Assembly (NCBI RefSeq): GCF_900105305.1
Contig: NZ_LT629765.1
Location: forward strand, 1,488,001-1,552,000
DNA length: 64,000 nucleotides
Reading direction: 5' to 3'
From: Corynebacterium timonense
Lineage (GTDB): Bacteria; Actinomycetota; Actinomycetes; Mycobacteriales; Mycobacteriaceae
Part shown: in pieces, positions 1 through 8,978 of the stretch
Numbering within the stretch: position 1 is the first letter of the stretch
Layout of the letters: each line of letters begins with the position of its first letter
Program-made: the position numbers and the translations under genes
Notes under the pieces: model-generated
Seen by the model: the letters and a program-made list of their open reading frames with translations, nothing else
The model's database searches: none
What the model was told of the DNA's origin: nothing

Positions 1-543
1 TCCAAGGCCGGCTCCTAAGCCAAGTCCTACAATGACGGTCGCACGCTCGCGGCGAAGCTCGGTGGACTGCGAGACAACCCAATGGTGCAAACGCTGCCAG
101 TCGCCAGGCTCGTACGGTTTGGCGGGCGGCTTTTCGATGTCCCGTCGGTGGTAGAGACTTAACTCTTGGCCGTGCAAAGCCTCATGGATAAGCCTGAACA
201 TGTATCGCTCGTCCGCTACCGAATTCCTCGACTTCAAGCCTTCCAGCACTGCGGTCAGGTTCGACTCGCCAAGCACCGTCTCCACGGTGACAGCACGACC
301 AGAGTTGAACACCCTCGCAGACGCGCGGGTGAGCACGCGCAACCCGCCTTTGACGTTGGGGCCCGCCGCGGTGTCCGAAACGAACACTTTCGAGCCGGTT
401 TCCTACTCGACAACCGCCTTGATAGCCGTTTCGCGCACAAAGTCCGCAATGTGCTCCCGAGCGCCGTCGTCGGTGCCCTGGGGGACGTAATTTTCAATGC
501 GGCGCAGGACTTCTTCGCGCTGCTGGTTGGTAAGCGTCTTGCT
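1..543 (-). pseudogene. Hypothetical protein gene with in-frame amber stop, cut by window edge
   Basis: Reading the minus strand from about 543, a protein-like frame runs through TLTNQQREEVLRRIENY and reaches AIKAVVE, then a TAG at 405-403. The same frame then stays open for 134 codons to the window edge (ETGSKVFVSD, then a segment with FRLIHEALHG, ending in hydrophobic VIVGLGLGAG). The composition looks coding on both sides, so this is most simply one gene with a nonsense codon. I found no convincing start: an in-frame TTG lies at 606-604, but the residues after it look non-coding. I do not recognise the family. It lies divergent to the XRE-like gene and beside the type III RM genes, so a role in an accessory or defence island is only a guess. 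Confidence 0.45.
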
Positions 544-686
544 GCACCGCCTCGGGCCTCGGGTCGGTGCTCGACACGGGTGAACGAGACGGGGCGCTCG
601 GCGCAACCAGGTGCAATAGCAAAGCCAGCACCCCCGCCTAGTGGTTGCGCTACGGTTCGCCGTTGAAGGGCTGTAGCGTGGCAGGC

Positions 687-1028
687 ATGGCCCAGTTCCC
701 TCCACCGCGACGCGCATACGCAACGTGGCCCGACGTGGACGTCGAAACGGTGCCCGAGGTCTACCGCAAGGCCTGGGCGCTGCGGGAAAACCTGGTCAAA
801 GCGGTCGAGTACTACGTAGCCAAAGGGTGGGCGAAAAACAGGTCGGACTTCGCCCGCAGGTGCGGGCTGCACCCCTCGGCGCTCTCGCGCTGGGTCACAG
901 GCGACGTGTGGCCGTCTGCCGAGACCGTCGCCGCGGTCGAAGCCGCGGTTCATATGCCCATGTGGTCGTACCAAAAAGCTCCGTCGAGGCGCGGACTGCG
1001 CTCGAAGGGCGGGTACGTCTACCCGTAA
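687..1028 (+). CDS. XRE-like helix-turn-helix protein
   Basis: A 113-residue protein. Residues about 50-85 read as a helix-turn-helix of the Cro/XRE type: NRSDFARRCGLHPSALSRW, followed by a proline-aromatic loop and SAETVAAVEAAV. It probably binds DNA as a small regulator. I chose ATG 687 because TAGCGT ends 7 nt before it, the spacing of a leaderless transcript; the longer frame from 645 has an unlikely N-terminus. It is divergent from the amber-interrupted gene and lies 344 nt before the mod gene, so it may control either. Which promoter it controls cannot be read from the sequence. Confidence 0.7.
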   Translation: MAQFPPPRRAYATWPDVDVETVPEVYRKAWALRENLVKAVEYYVAKGWAKNRSDFARRCGLHPSALSRWVTGDVWPSAETVAAVEAAVHMPMWSYQKAPSRRGLRSKGGYVYP

Positions 1029-1372
1029 GTCGTGCGGGTGTGTGCTGGTAATCGTTTCGTTGTTTCGCATGCGTAAAACGCTCGCACACTCGAAAAGTGC
1101 ACCCCCTGCCAGGCGCAAGTTGGCCCGATTCGATGCGTCGACCCGGAAGGAGTAAACGACGTCGACGCGAGCGGTGAAAGAATGTGCATGCTTGCACGCG
1201 AGATTGACCACTTCCGGGTGTGTTATGCGAACTCACTTATGTGAAGGGTTCATGTCTTTTTACCAGTCGAAAACAGGTTCCCCTTACAGGCTGTTTTGTC
1301 GGTCCAGTGTCGTGCCCCCGGCTACTGTGATATACGACGAAAACCCACACGAAGAATGCTAAGGAGACACAG
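1029..1372 (+). promoter_or_regulatory. Intergenic leader of the mod-res operon
   Basis: These 344 bases have no convincing gene. The end holds the likely mod promoter (candidate -10 hexamers TACTGT or TATACG around 1323-1335) and a strong Shine-Dalgarno AAGGAG at about 1361-1366 placed just before the TTG start at 1373. An AAGGAG-like motif near 1147 has no start codon behind it. A 62-codon frame at 1174-1362 was judged chance. Confidence 0.45.
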
Positions 1373-3379
1373 TTGGGCAGACAACAACGCCTTGAGCTGA
1401 CCTGGACGAATAAGGACAAGGCGCTCATTCCTACCGAGCAGGGCCGGTACGGCTACACCTGGGTTGACCCGCGGGACCCGAGGTACTGCGAAACGAGGGT
1501 GTTAACGGTTGACGAAACGGTGACCGGAACGAGGGCGGACAAGGAGGACGGCACCACCTACTCCGAGCGGGCAGACCTAACGCCGCAAACAGACAACCTG
1601 CTTATTCTGGGCGAGTCCGGCGACGTGCTCGAAGCGCTCACCCGCGTACCCGAGTGGTCTGAAAAGTACGTCAGCAAGGTGAAGTGCATTTACATCGACC
1701 CGCCGTTTAACACCGCGCAGACCTTTGCGAATTACGAGGACAATCTGGAGCACTCCGTCTGGCTGACGATGATGCGTGACCGGCTGCTGCACTTGCGGGA
1801 CTTGCTCAATGAAGACGGGTCGATCTGGGTTCACTTGGATTACGCCGAAAACCACCGCATGAGAACGCTGCTCGATGAGGTGTTCGGCGCGGGGAACTTC
1901 CTATCGGAGTTCGTTTGGCAGAAGGCAGACGGTCCGCGTAACGATGCCACGTACTTCTCAACGGATCAGGATGTCATCATCGCCTATCGGAAAACCGATA
2001 ATTTCTCCGTTAATCGACTACCAAGACCCGCTTGGATGAATACGAGGTTCTCAAACCCGGATAACGACCCAAAGGGTCCGTGGGCGATGGGCGACCCCTG
2101 CGCCCCCGACGCCCCGAACAATCAACCGATGGTTTATGCAATTCAACATCCAATTACCGGAGATCTCATGTATCCCTCGCAGGGAAGTTGCTGGCGAATG
2201 TCGCCCGCGACTGTCTTTGTGGAGATGAATAAATGGGCACCCTACGAAATGAGGGACATTGGCGACCGTGAGAAACGGGCTGCTGTTTCAGGTGTGAGGG
2301 TATCTGAGGCGCAAGACGTCGTTCCAGCGTTGATGCTTACTGAACCACTAGAGGAGTCTACTCGTCGTGTCCGGGAGAAAATAGACTCCGGCGAGACTAT
2401 GCCGGAGTTGGTTTTCACCAGGAATGGCCTCGGGAGGCTCATGCGTAAGGCACGAATTCCGTCCGGGGGTGTAGTACCAAGAACCCTGTTGCTCAATGAG
2501 CAGGTAAGTCACAGCCGCGGTGCGAAAAAAGAGATTGTTGCTCTTTTCCCCGGCACCACAGCTTTCGCCACCCCCAAGCCCGAACGCCTCCTCGAACGCA
2601 TAATCCACATCGCAACGAACCCCGGAGACGTCGTCCTCGACGTGTTCGCCGGTTCGGGAACCACCGCAGCAGTCGCCCAGAAAATGGGACGCCGCTGGGT
2701 CACCTGCGAACTCGTGGAGGACACCTTCAACCGCTTCACCCGCCCACGGCTGGAGAAGGTTATCAATAACGAAGACCAGGGCGGCATCACCATCCAGAAG
2801 GAAGAGCGAGCCGACGCGACCGAGGACGGTTTGCCTGAGGGTCTTACCCCAGAGGAAGCGCAGAAGTTCACCTCGCTGCTGAATAAGACCATCAAGAACG
2901 ACGATGAGCTCAAAAAGAACCCCGCAGTCAAGCAACTCAAGGCCATGACCAAGACCAAGCCAGTCAAGGGTGTCGTCAACTGGCGAGGCGGCGGAGGCTT
3001 TCAAGTCGCCCACCTTGAGCCAGCCTGCTTCGACTACGACCCAGAAATTGCGCTTACCACCCTGACCGAGCACGCCACCGGCGATTTGCTCGTGCGTTCC
3101 GTGGCCGCCCAGCTCCGTTTCGCACTCACCCCGAGCGACCTGCATTTCGACGGCGAACGCGGCCGTGAGCACCTCGTTGTGGTCGAAGGTGTCCTCGACG
3201 AGGAGAAGGTGAGCGAAGTCATGGCGCACCTCCCAGAAGGTCACTCCGTCGTCTTCGCCGCGACTGTGGTTGACGAGAGCGCCCGCGAGCACGTCCGGTC
3301 GTTCAAGAACGGCTCGCGAGTCGTTCACGTCCCGCTTGAGATTTTCCCGTACTCCGACACAGCCGACGAGGAGAAGTAA
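1373..3379 (+). CDS. mod: Type III restriction-modification DNA methyltransferase (Mod)
   Basis: A 668-residue N6-adenine methyltransferase that, in this family, also recognises the DNA site for the Res partner. Catalytic DPPF (motif IV) is at residues 109-112 in the context KCIYIDPPFNTAQTF, and the AdoMet-binding FAGSG (motif I) is at 425-429, so the order is that of the beta class typical of type III Mod proteins. Residues about 180-400 between them are the target-recognition region, and the DNA there is visibly richer in A and T than its flanks. The start is TTG 1373 behind AAGGAG. The stop lies 2 nt before the res start, so the two form one operon. Site specificity cannot be predicted. 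Confidence 0.93.
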   Translation: MGRQQRLELTWTNKDKALIPTEQGRYGYTWVDPRDPRYCETRVLTVDETVTGTRADKEDGTTYSERADLTPQTDNLLILGESGDVLEALTRVPEWSEKYVSKVKCIYIDPPFNTAQTFANYEDNLEHSVWLTMMRDRLLHLRDLLNEDGSIWVHLDYAENHRMRTLLDEVFGAGNFLSEFVWQKADGPRNDATYFSTDQDVIIAYRKTDNFSVNRLPRPAWMNTRFSNPDNDPKGPWAMGDPCAPDAPNNQPMVYAIQHPITGDLMYPSQGSCWRMSPATVFVEMNKWAPYEMRDIGDREKRAAVSGVRVSEAQDVVPALMLTEPLEESTRRVREKIDSGETMPELVFTRNGLGRLMRKARIPSGGVVPRTLLLNEQVSHSRGAKKEIVALFPGTTAFATPKPERLLERIIHIATNPGDVVLDVFAGSGTTAAVAQKMGRRWVTCELVEDTFNRFTRPRLEKVINNEDQGGITIQKEERADATEDGLPEGLTPEEAQKFTSLLNKTIKNDDELKKNPAVKQLKAMTKTKPVKGVVNWRGGGGFQVAHLEPACFDYDPEIALTTLTEHATGDLLVRSVAAQLRFALTPSDLHFDGERGREHLVVVEGVLDEEKVSEVMAHLPEGHSVVFAATVVDESAREHVRSFKNGSRVVHVPLEIFPYSDTADEEK

Positions 3380-3381
3380 CC

Positions 3382-5961
3382 ATGACACAGAAATTGAACC
3401 TCTCCTTTGACGAGAACCTGGTTGCAGAGTTAACCGCTAAGTTCGACCTCCGCGCACCGAACGCCGAAGCGCTTGCCGATTTGGTGCAGCGAATCGAAGA
3501 TGGCAACTACGACGCGTTAGAACCGCTGGTGCTCAACCTTGCAACGGGTGCCGGCAAGACCTACGTCATGGCAGCGTTTATTGAGTACCTGCGCCGTCAA
3601 GGCCACCCGAACGTCATGGTGGTCACGCCGACGAAGGTCGTGCAGGACAAGACAGTCCTCGACTTCACCGAGGGCTCGCACCGCTACATTGGCGGCTTCG
3701 ACGTGCCGCCCCGGCTGGTCGCTCCGGGTGACGTGTCGAACTTGCGAGTCAATGACGCAGCCGCCGGCCTGTTTGTAGGCGAAGGTGCCTCTACGCTCTA
3801 CGTGTTCAATGTCCAGCAGCTTTTCCCTCCGAAAGACGGCGGCAAGAATGTCGCAACGGGAGACGAAGCGGCGCGCCGCAAGACATGGAAGTTCCAGGAG
3901 GACTCCGGCGCGCTGGCGCAACGGTTGATCGACACGGAAGACTTGGTCATTATTGCCGACGAGTCGCTCCTGTTCGGCTCCACTGCGAAGACATTCCGCC
4001 AGTCGCTGACTTCGCTGAAACCCGCCGTGACTGTGGGGCTGACCGCCTCGCCAGACAAGGGCGACGACGTTGTCTACCGCTACCCGCTGTGGCGGGCTAT
4101 CCAGGACGGCTACGTCAAGCAACCGGTGCTGGTCTACCGCGAATCAGGCTACGACTCGGAAGATCGCCAACTCCAAGACGCATTGTCGCTTTTGGCTATC
4201 AAGGAAGAGGCATACGCGAACTACAGGGCGGCCCACCCGAACGGCAAGCAGACCAAACCGCTGCTGTTCGTGGTCTGCTCTGGGGTGCCTCACGCCACTG
4301 AGGTTGCCGAGCGCCTGCGCGGCCCCGGCTTCGTAGGCGACCCGCTTGCAGTGCTCCAGGTGGACAACGAGCACAACGACAACACCACCCAGTCGTTCTT
4401 GCGCTCCCTCGACACAGACAACTCCCCGGTTCGGGTGATCGTCTCAGTCAACAAGTTGCGTGAGGGTTGGGACACCAAGCGCATTGCCGTGATGTGTACC
4501 CTTCGCACAATGGGCTCTGAAGTACTCACCCAGCAGGTCATGGGCCGAGGCCTTCGTCTGCCGTTCGGGGCGCTCACAGGTGTTCCTGCCATAGACGAAC
4601 TCGACATTTTGTCGCATGAGTCCTTCGTCAAACTTTTGGAAAACGAAAACGTCCTCAAACAGTTCGGCATCGAGGACGCGGTGCGAGAAGGCGACGGCAA
4701 GAAGGTCATCGTCCCCCCTGGCACGACCAACCCACCGCACGTGGGAACCGGTACGGGCGCCGGTGCTACGGGTGGCACCGCTACTGGCACCGGCGAGACC
4801 GGCACCACAGTGCAACCTGGCGAGGACACTGGCACCTCCGGTGACTTTCCTGACACCCCAGCAGTTGACCGCACCGTCGGCACACGAGCGCTCACCGACG
4901 AAGACGACATTGGAAAAGACGTTGAGGTATTCACCCCGGTAATCGTCAACATCAACGAGAAATTCGCCGGCACCACCTTCGACTTCCCATCTTCGACCAT
5001 GACGAAAACGAAAAAGCAGTTCGACCTGGTCGACATCCCAAACTCCGTCATTGTCGAACGCGCGGACAAGGTCACCGACACCGACGAGTACCTGGCCCGA
5101 ACGAAGATCGGTGTGGCAGACGAGGGCAACAAAATCGAACTCGACAACGACGACCGCTCCGCCGTGCCGAGTTTCAAACAGACTCCTTCCCAAGTCGCCG
5201 CGGAACTCATCCGCCGCGTCATGGGTTCGGGCACGGTTGCCGCGACGGCAGAGAACACGAGCCAACTCAAGCGCCGCATCGTGCCGACATTCATGGAGGC
5301 GACGAAGATCGAGCAGTGGACGGAGAAGGCCAAGGAGTCCGCGGCCCGACACCTGCGTGAACTCGTCATTGAAGAGTCTAGGAAAGCAAACGCCCAGACC
5401 GGGACCGCGGTGGCGATCCACCCGGTGGCCCTCCCGATTGACGACTCGTTCGTCCTCGACCTCGACAAGAAGGTCCTCGACCTGCTCGACCGGCAGGAAA
5501 AGACCGCGGGTAAGGCAGGTTTTAGCAACGCGGAATACTACGGCACCTGGAAGAAGGGGTTATTTGAGGCCGCGCGCTTCGACTCGTTTACCGGCGAGTA
5601 CCGCCTGGCGGCTCTGCTTGACCTCGACCCCAACGTGGTGTGGTGGAAGCGTATTTACGCCCACGAAGGTGCGCGGGTGGCCTACACCCCGCACAACTCC
5701 TACGTTCCGGACTTTGTCGTATTCGACAAGGACGGAACCCACTGGATCGTCGAAGCCAAGGAAAACCGCGGCCGCGACGACGGGCGCGTCCAGGCCAAAC
5801 GTGCAGCCGCCGAGCGCGTGGTGCGCCAGCTCGTGGGTATGCCGGAGTACGAGGACCAGACCTGGGGCTACCTCATTGCCTACGAGGACGACATTGCCTC
5901 TTCCGACTCGTGGGCCGACTTGGTTGCCGGTTCGGTGACGGAACGGATGCCGAGGTTGTAG
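3382..5961 (+). CDS. res: Type III restriction endonuclease subunit (Res)
   Basis: An 859-residue helicase-nuclease that works with Mod to translocate on and cleave unmodified DNA. Walker A TGAGKT is at residues 55-60. The DExx box reads ADES at 192-195, an unusual variant. Helicase motifs V/VI lie near LTQQVMGRGLRLPFG at about 383. A low-complexity Gly/Thr-rich linker follows at about 450-490. The C-terminal nuclease core shows VPDF with D777 and the E791-A-K793 motif, the PD-(D/E)xK signature of Res subunits. ATG 3382 lies 2 nt after the mod stop. The length is somewhat below EcoP15I-type Res, but all key motifs are present, so the gene looks intact. Confidence 0.92.
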   Translation: MTQKLNLSFDENLVAELTAKFDLRAPNAEALADLVQRIEDGNYDALEPLVLNLATGAGKTYVMAAFIEYLRRQGHPNVMVVTPTKVVQDKTVLDFTEGSHRYIGGFDVPPRLVAPGDVSNLRVNDAAAGLFVGEGASTLYVFNVQQLFPPKDGGKNVATGDEAARRKTWKFQEDSGALAQRLIDTEDLVIIADESLLFGSTAKTFRQSLTSLKPAVTVGLTASPDKGDDVVYRYPLWRAIQDGYVKQPVLVYRESGYDSEDRQLQDALSLLAIKEEAYANYRAAHPNGKQTKPLLFVVCSGVPHATEVAERLRGPGFVGDPLAVLQVDNEHNDNTTQSFLRSLDTDNSPVRVIVSVNKLREGWDTKRIAVMCTLRTMGSEVLTQQVMGRGLRLPFGALTGVPAIDELDILSHESFVKLLENENVLKQFGIEDAVREGDGKKVIVPPGTTNPPHVGTGTGAGATGGTATGTGETGTTVQPGEDTGTSGDFPDTPAVDRTVGTRALTDEDDIGKDVEVFTPVIVNINEKFAGTTFDFPSSTMTKTKKQFDLVDIPNSVIVERADKVTDTDEYLARTKIGVADEGNKIELDNDDRSAVPSFKQTPSQVAAELIRRVMGSGTVAATAENTSQLKRRIVPTFMEATKIEQWTEKAKESAARHLRELVIEESRKANAQTGTAVAIHPVALPIDDSFVLDLDKKVLDLLDRQEKTAGKAGFSNAEYYGTWKKGLFEAARFDSFTGEYRLAALLDLDPNVVWWKRIYAHEGARVAYTPHNSYVPDFVVFDKDGTHWIVEAKENRGRDDGRVQAKRAAAERVVRQLVGMPEYEDQTWGYLIAYEDDIASSDSWADLVAGSVTERMPRL

Positions 5962-5971
5962 TCGTGCGCAA

Positions 5972-6006
5972 AAGCCGGACCGTAGAACGTACCTGCGGTA
6001 CGGCTT
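5972..6006 (+). terminator. Hairpin after res
   Basis: An imperfect 14-bp inverted repeat (5972-5985 pairing with 5993-6006, core AAGCCG...CGGCTT, 7-nt loop) starts 10 nt after the res stop and is followed by a short pyrimidine stretch. It probably ends the mod-res transcript. The rest of 6007-6106 shows nothing further. Confidence 0.5.
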
Positions 6007-6106
6007 CTCGCTTTGTGAGGCGGGGTTCCCTACCAGCCCGCTCTAAAGTGAAGGCTCCGTGCCTGGACGAATGAAGCCGTTATCCAAGTTTAGGTAGTCA
6101 CATCAG

Positions 6107-6505
6107 CTAGAGAACGATGCCCGACAGCGTGCCCCTCGTAACGCCGTTGACGTTCAACTCCAGCACCGCTTGTTTATCTGACGGGTCCCATTCAACGTAA
6201 GGAATCACGACCCGGAACTCCGTCTCGGAGTACTCGTGGCGGAAGTCAACGCACATGGTTGCCCCGGTCGCCCTCAACGCCAACGACATTGTATCTCGCT
6301 CAAAACCATCAAACTTGGCGTTGAACGTATGCGTGTCGGTGTAAAGACCGAACGTGGCGTAGCCCAAAAACGGCTCGCCCGTGAACTGCCACGCGACGGT
6401 CAACGCTTCGGTTCCCACCTCGACTCTCGCGGCGGTGAGTTCCGCTTCGGACGAGTTCCGCGCTGCGTCCGCGATGCGCTGGATGTCCTCATTAGGTGTG
6501 TTCAT
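6107..6505 (-). CDS. Hypothetical protein
   Basis: A 132-residue soluble protein starting MNTPNEDIQRIADAA. I chose ATG 6505 because GAGAGGAAG lies upstream; the frame extends another 17 codons without a better signal. It has no signal peptide or membrane segment. The pattern of alternating strands (TEALTVAWQF, YATFGLYTD, MCVDFRHEY, EFRVVIPYVEW) suggests a mainly beta fold. I do not recognise the family. It is divergent from the DUF4145 gene (244-nt spacer) and follows the RM operon, so it may be part of the same accessory island. Confidence 0.65.
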   Translation of the reverse strand: MNTPNEDIQRIADAARNSSEAELTAARVEVGTEALTVAWQFTGEPFLGYATFGLYTDTHTFNAKFDGFERDTMSLALRATGATMCVDFRHEYSETEFRVVIPYVEWDPSDKQAVLELNVNGVTRGTLSGIVL

Positions 6506-6749
6506 TGCGAAGCTACTTCCTCTCTCTAGTGGATGTGGTTCAAAGGGTAGCGCCACGTTCGCGTTGTCCGACGGCGGTAATGACCGAAGAACGAGAGGAG
6601 CAAACGTATCGAACCGTTCCGAAATACATACTGAATCGCGGGACGAGTTTGCTTTTTAGCCTGACAGAGTCGACGGGGTGTTCGAAAGAAAACGAGGCAC
6701 GTCGCGGCGGCCATTACGCTTAACGTGTCGATTCCCGTTTCGAAGGAGA

Positions 6750-7415
6750 ATGATGCTCGGCTACAGAAATTTTGCCCTGCTTGAACTGGACGTTAACCAA
6801 GGACACCAACGATTTGAGTTTGCTGACGATAGCGCACAGTCGGGTGCTATCACCTGCCCGGTGTGCGGAGAAGGAAAGACGGTCAACATCGCCTGGGCCA
6901 CCGACAGGCGCAACTTCGTTGAAACCGGGTACCGCTGGATGGTCTGCCAAGATTGCTGCGGAGCTTCAATCAGCATTTTTCGGGAGGGTGGTGGCGAGGA
7001 GATCTACCCGCCGCGGACACAACAGCAACCTATCGACAACCTACCTGGCGACGTTGCAGAGATGTGGGAGGAAGCGAACCTCACATACTCTGTTGGCGCC
7101 TACACCAGCGCGGTGCTTATGTGCCGCAAGATAGTCTTCGCTGCTGCTGTTCGTTGCGGTCTACCAGAGAAAAACGACAGGGGCTGGGCACCAAAGTTCG
7201 AAGAGTGCGTGAATTTTTTAGTAAATGAGGGAATTCTCACTAAGCGCATCAAGGACAGTTGGGCTGACAGCATTCGACTCTGGGGCAATGCCGCCACTCA
7301 CGAGCTGAAATCCGTGAGGCAATCCACCGCGATGAAGGCCATCGAGTTCGCCCAGATGATCCTTCGCATGGCCTTTGAGTTTGAGGGAAACGCAAGGACC
7401 GAAAACGAGTCTTGA
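6750..7415 (+). CDS. DUF4145 domain-containing protein
   Basis: About 221 residues. The N-terminus carries a zinc-ribbon-like pair, CPVCGEG and CQDCCG, with a two-strand segment between. The C-terminal half (ANLTYSVGAYTSAVLMCRKIV through WGNAATHE) matches the helical DUF4145 pattern, a domain often found alone or fused near restriction and other defence genes. AAGGAG at 6743-6748 precedes two ATG codons, at 6750 and 6753; the second has the better spacing. The molecular function of DUF4145 is not established. The location beside a type III RM operon supports, but does not prove, a defence role. Confidence 0.75.
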   Translation: MMLGYRNFALLELDVNQGHQRFEFADDSAQSGAITCPVCGEGKTVNIAWATDRRNFVETGYRWMVCQDCCGASISIFREGGGEEIYPPRTQQQPIDNLPGDVAEMWEEANLTYSVGAYTSAVLMCRKIVFAAAVRCGLPEKNDRGWAPKFEECVNFLVNEGILTKRIKDSWADSIRLWGNAATHELKSVRQSTAMKAIEFAQMILRMAFEFEGNARTENES

Positions 7416-7696
7416 GGGTAGTCCCCCGAAACGACACCCGCCCCGCTAACCGCTGCGCAACCCGTTCCGACCGGCGACAATACACCCATGCCAGCTGCGA
7501 AAGAACTCACCCCGCGCCAACGCAACCAGCTCGGCTGGCGGCTGGGTTACGTCCGTTAGCGTGGCTGCCGCGCAGCCCGGCTCGATCATGCGCCGCGGGG
7601 TCAGCAGATCATGCCCCCGACGCCCCCGCGGCCACTGGCGGCCTCGCGCAGCGAACCGACCCTGCCGCCGAATTAGGGCACAATCTTGCGCTCAAA

Positions 7697-7748
7697 TTAA
7701 GTGAGCCTTACCATGCTAGAGGTTTGTCAACTAAGCCTAGGCTTACTT
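7697..7748 (+). promoter_or_regulatory. Two DtxR-type iron boxes before siderophore operon
   Basis: Box 1 at 7697-7715 (TTAAGTGAGCCTTACCATG) agrees with the DtxR 19-mer consensus at about 13 positions. Box 2 is centred on the perfect palindrome AAGCCTAGGCTT at 7733-7744. They lie 17-68 nt before the start of the substrate-binding protein gene, where DtxR with Fe2+ would block transcription. The preceding stretch 7416-7696 holds no convincing gene beyond a 23-codon frame at 7488-7559. Confidence 0.7.
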
Positions 7749-7764
7749 ACCTGAAGGGTGAATC

Positions 7765-8955
7765 GTGAAAGTATCACGGACGTTCGCAGCGCTGCTGTTG
7801 TCGCTCATGGCAGTGCTCGGCCTCGCTGGCTGCGCATCGGATTCTGGCAGCGGCGGAGACAACAACGGCGACGGCGGAAAATCCGGCGAGACTGCGCTCA
7901 CCGTGACGGACGCGGCGGGCCGGACGGTGGAGTTCGACAAGCAGCCGGAGCGCATTCTCCTCGGCGAGGGGCGCGGGGTCTTCGCCACGTCGATCCTGCT
8001 GGATGACCCGTTTGAGAAGGTCGTGGCGTACGGCGACGACCTTGACAAGGCAGCGTCGGCGATGCGCGCGAAAATGCTGGAGAAGTTCCCGGGCGCCAAA
8101 GATCTGCCGATGATCGGGTCGCTGCAAAAGGGCGATGTCACCGTGGAGAACCTCTTGGCGCAAAAGCCGGACGTCGTCGTGATGACTCTCGACCAGAAGA
8201 AGGTCGTCGAGCAGAACGGATTCCTCGCCGACATGGACAAGGCCGGCCTGAAGTACGTGTTCTCGGACTTCCGCCAGGATCCGCTGAAGAACACCCCGGT
8301 GTCCATGACGCTCTTCGGTGAGCTCTTCGGCAAGCAGGAGCGCGCGAAGAAGTACAACGAATTCTGGGAAGGCAAGGTCACCGACATTACCGAGCGGGCG
8401 GCCAAGACCACCGAGAAGCCGAAGACGGCGGTGTGGATGGCTGCCGGTTTCAACGACTGCTGCTCCATCGCCGGCGACGCCAACCTGGGCAAGCTCGTGA
8501 CTGCGGCCGGCGGCCACAACATCGGCCCCGACATCCTGGGCACGGACGAGACCACCATCACCCCGGAGAAGCTCGTCGAGGTCAACCCGGAGCGGCTGAT
8601 CGTCTCCGGCGGCGAGTGGGCGCGCGACCCGCAGAAGACCGACGCGTTCCGCCACGTTGAGCTGGGCTACCACGCGGATGCTGCTACCGCACAGAGCACC
8701 TTCGACGGCCCGCTGCAGACACCGGGCATGGACCAGCTGACCGCCCCCACGTCGGGGCACTACTACGCCGTTTACCACCAGTTCTACGACAGCCCGTACA
8801 ACGTGTTCGCGCTCGAGGCCTTCGCGAAGTGGTTCCACCCGGAGGAATTCAGCGACCTGGATCCGGCGAAGGACTTCGAAAAGTTCCACGACGAGTGGAT
8901 GCCGATCGAGTACAGCGGCACGTTCTTCCTCGACAGCCAGGCCGTTCACCAGTAA
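7765..8955 (+). CDS. Siderophore/iron ABC transporter substrate-binding lipoprotein
   Basis: A 396-residue lipoprotein that would capture an Fe-siderophore outside the membrane and pass it to the permease encoded next. The signal peptide ends in the lipobox LAGC with the lipid-modified Cys at residue 23, followed by a Gly/Ser/Asp linker. The body has the FecB-type binding fold (VEFDKQPERILLGEG; ENLLAQKPDVVVMTLDQ). The start is GTG 7765 behind GAAGGGTG. It is first in a three-gene operon (permease after 23 nt, then ATPase) and lies behind two DtxR-like boxes, so iron repression is likely. The ligand cannot be named. Confidence 0.87.
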   Translation: MKVSRTFAALLLSLMAVLGLAGCASDSGSGGDNNGDGGKSGETALTVTDAAGRTVEFDKQPERILLGEGRGVFATSILLDDPFEKVVAYGDDLDKAASAMRAKMLEKFPGAKDLPMIGSLQKGDVTVENLLAQKPDVVVMTLDQKKVVEQNGFLADMDKAGLKYVFSDFRQDPLKNTPVSMTLFGELFGKQERAKKYNEFWEGKVTDITERAAKTTEKPKTAVWMAAGFNDCCSIAGDANLGKLVTAAGGHNIGPDILGTDETTITPEKLVEVNPERLIVSGGEWARDPQKTDAFRHVELGYHADAATAQSTFDGPLQTPGMDQLTAPTSGHYYAVYHQFYDSPYNVFALEAFAKWFHPEEFSDLDPAKDFEKFHDEWMPIEYSGTFFLDSQAVHQ

Positions 8956-8978
8956 CAACGAGTGACGGGAAGGACTCA

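Noticed and set aside
166..1236. Several long open frames on both strands
   Set aside because: Biased composition, overlap of the coherent minus frame with the amber codon and of the XRE-like gene; they are shadows.
1174..1362. 62-codon frame before mod
   Set aside because: No ribosome site, runs into the mod leader and its AAGGAG, and does not look like protein.
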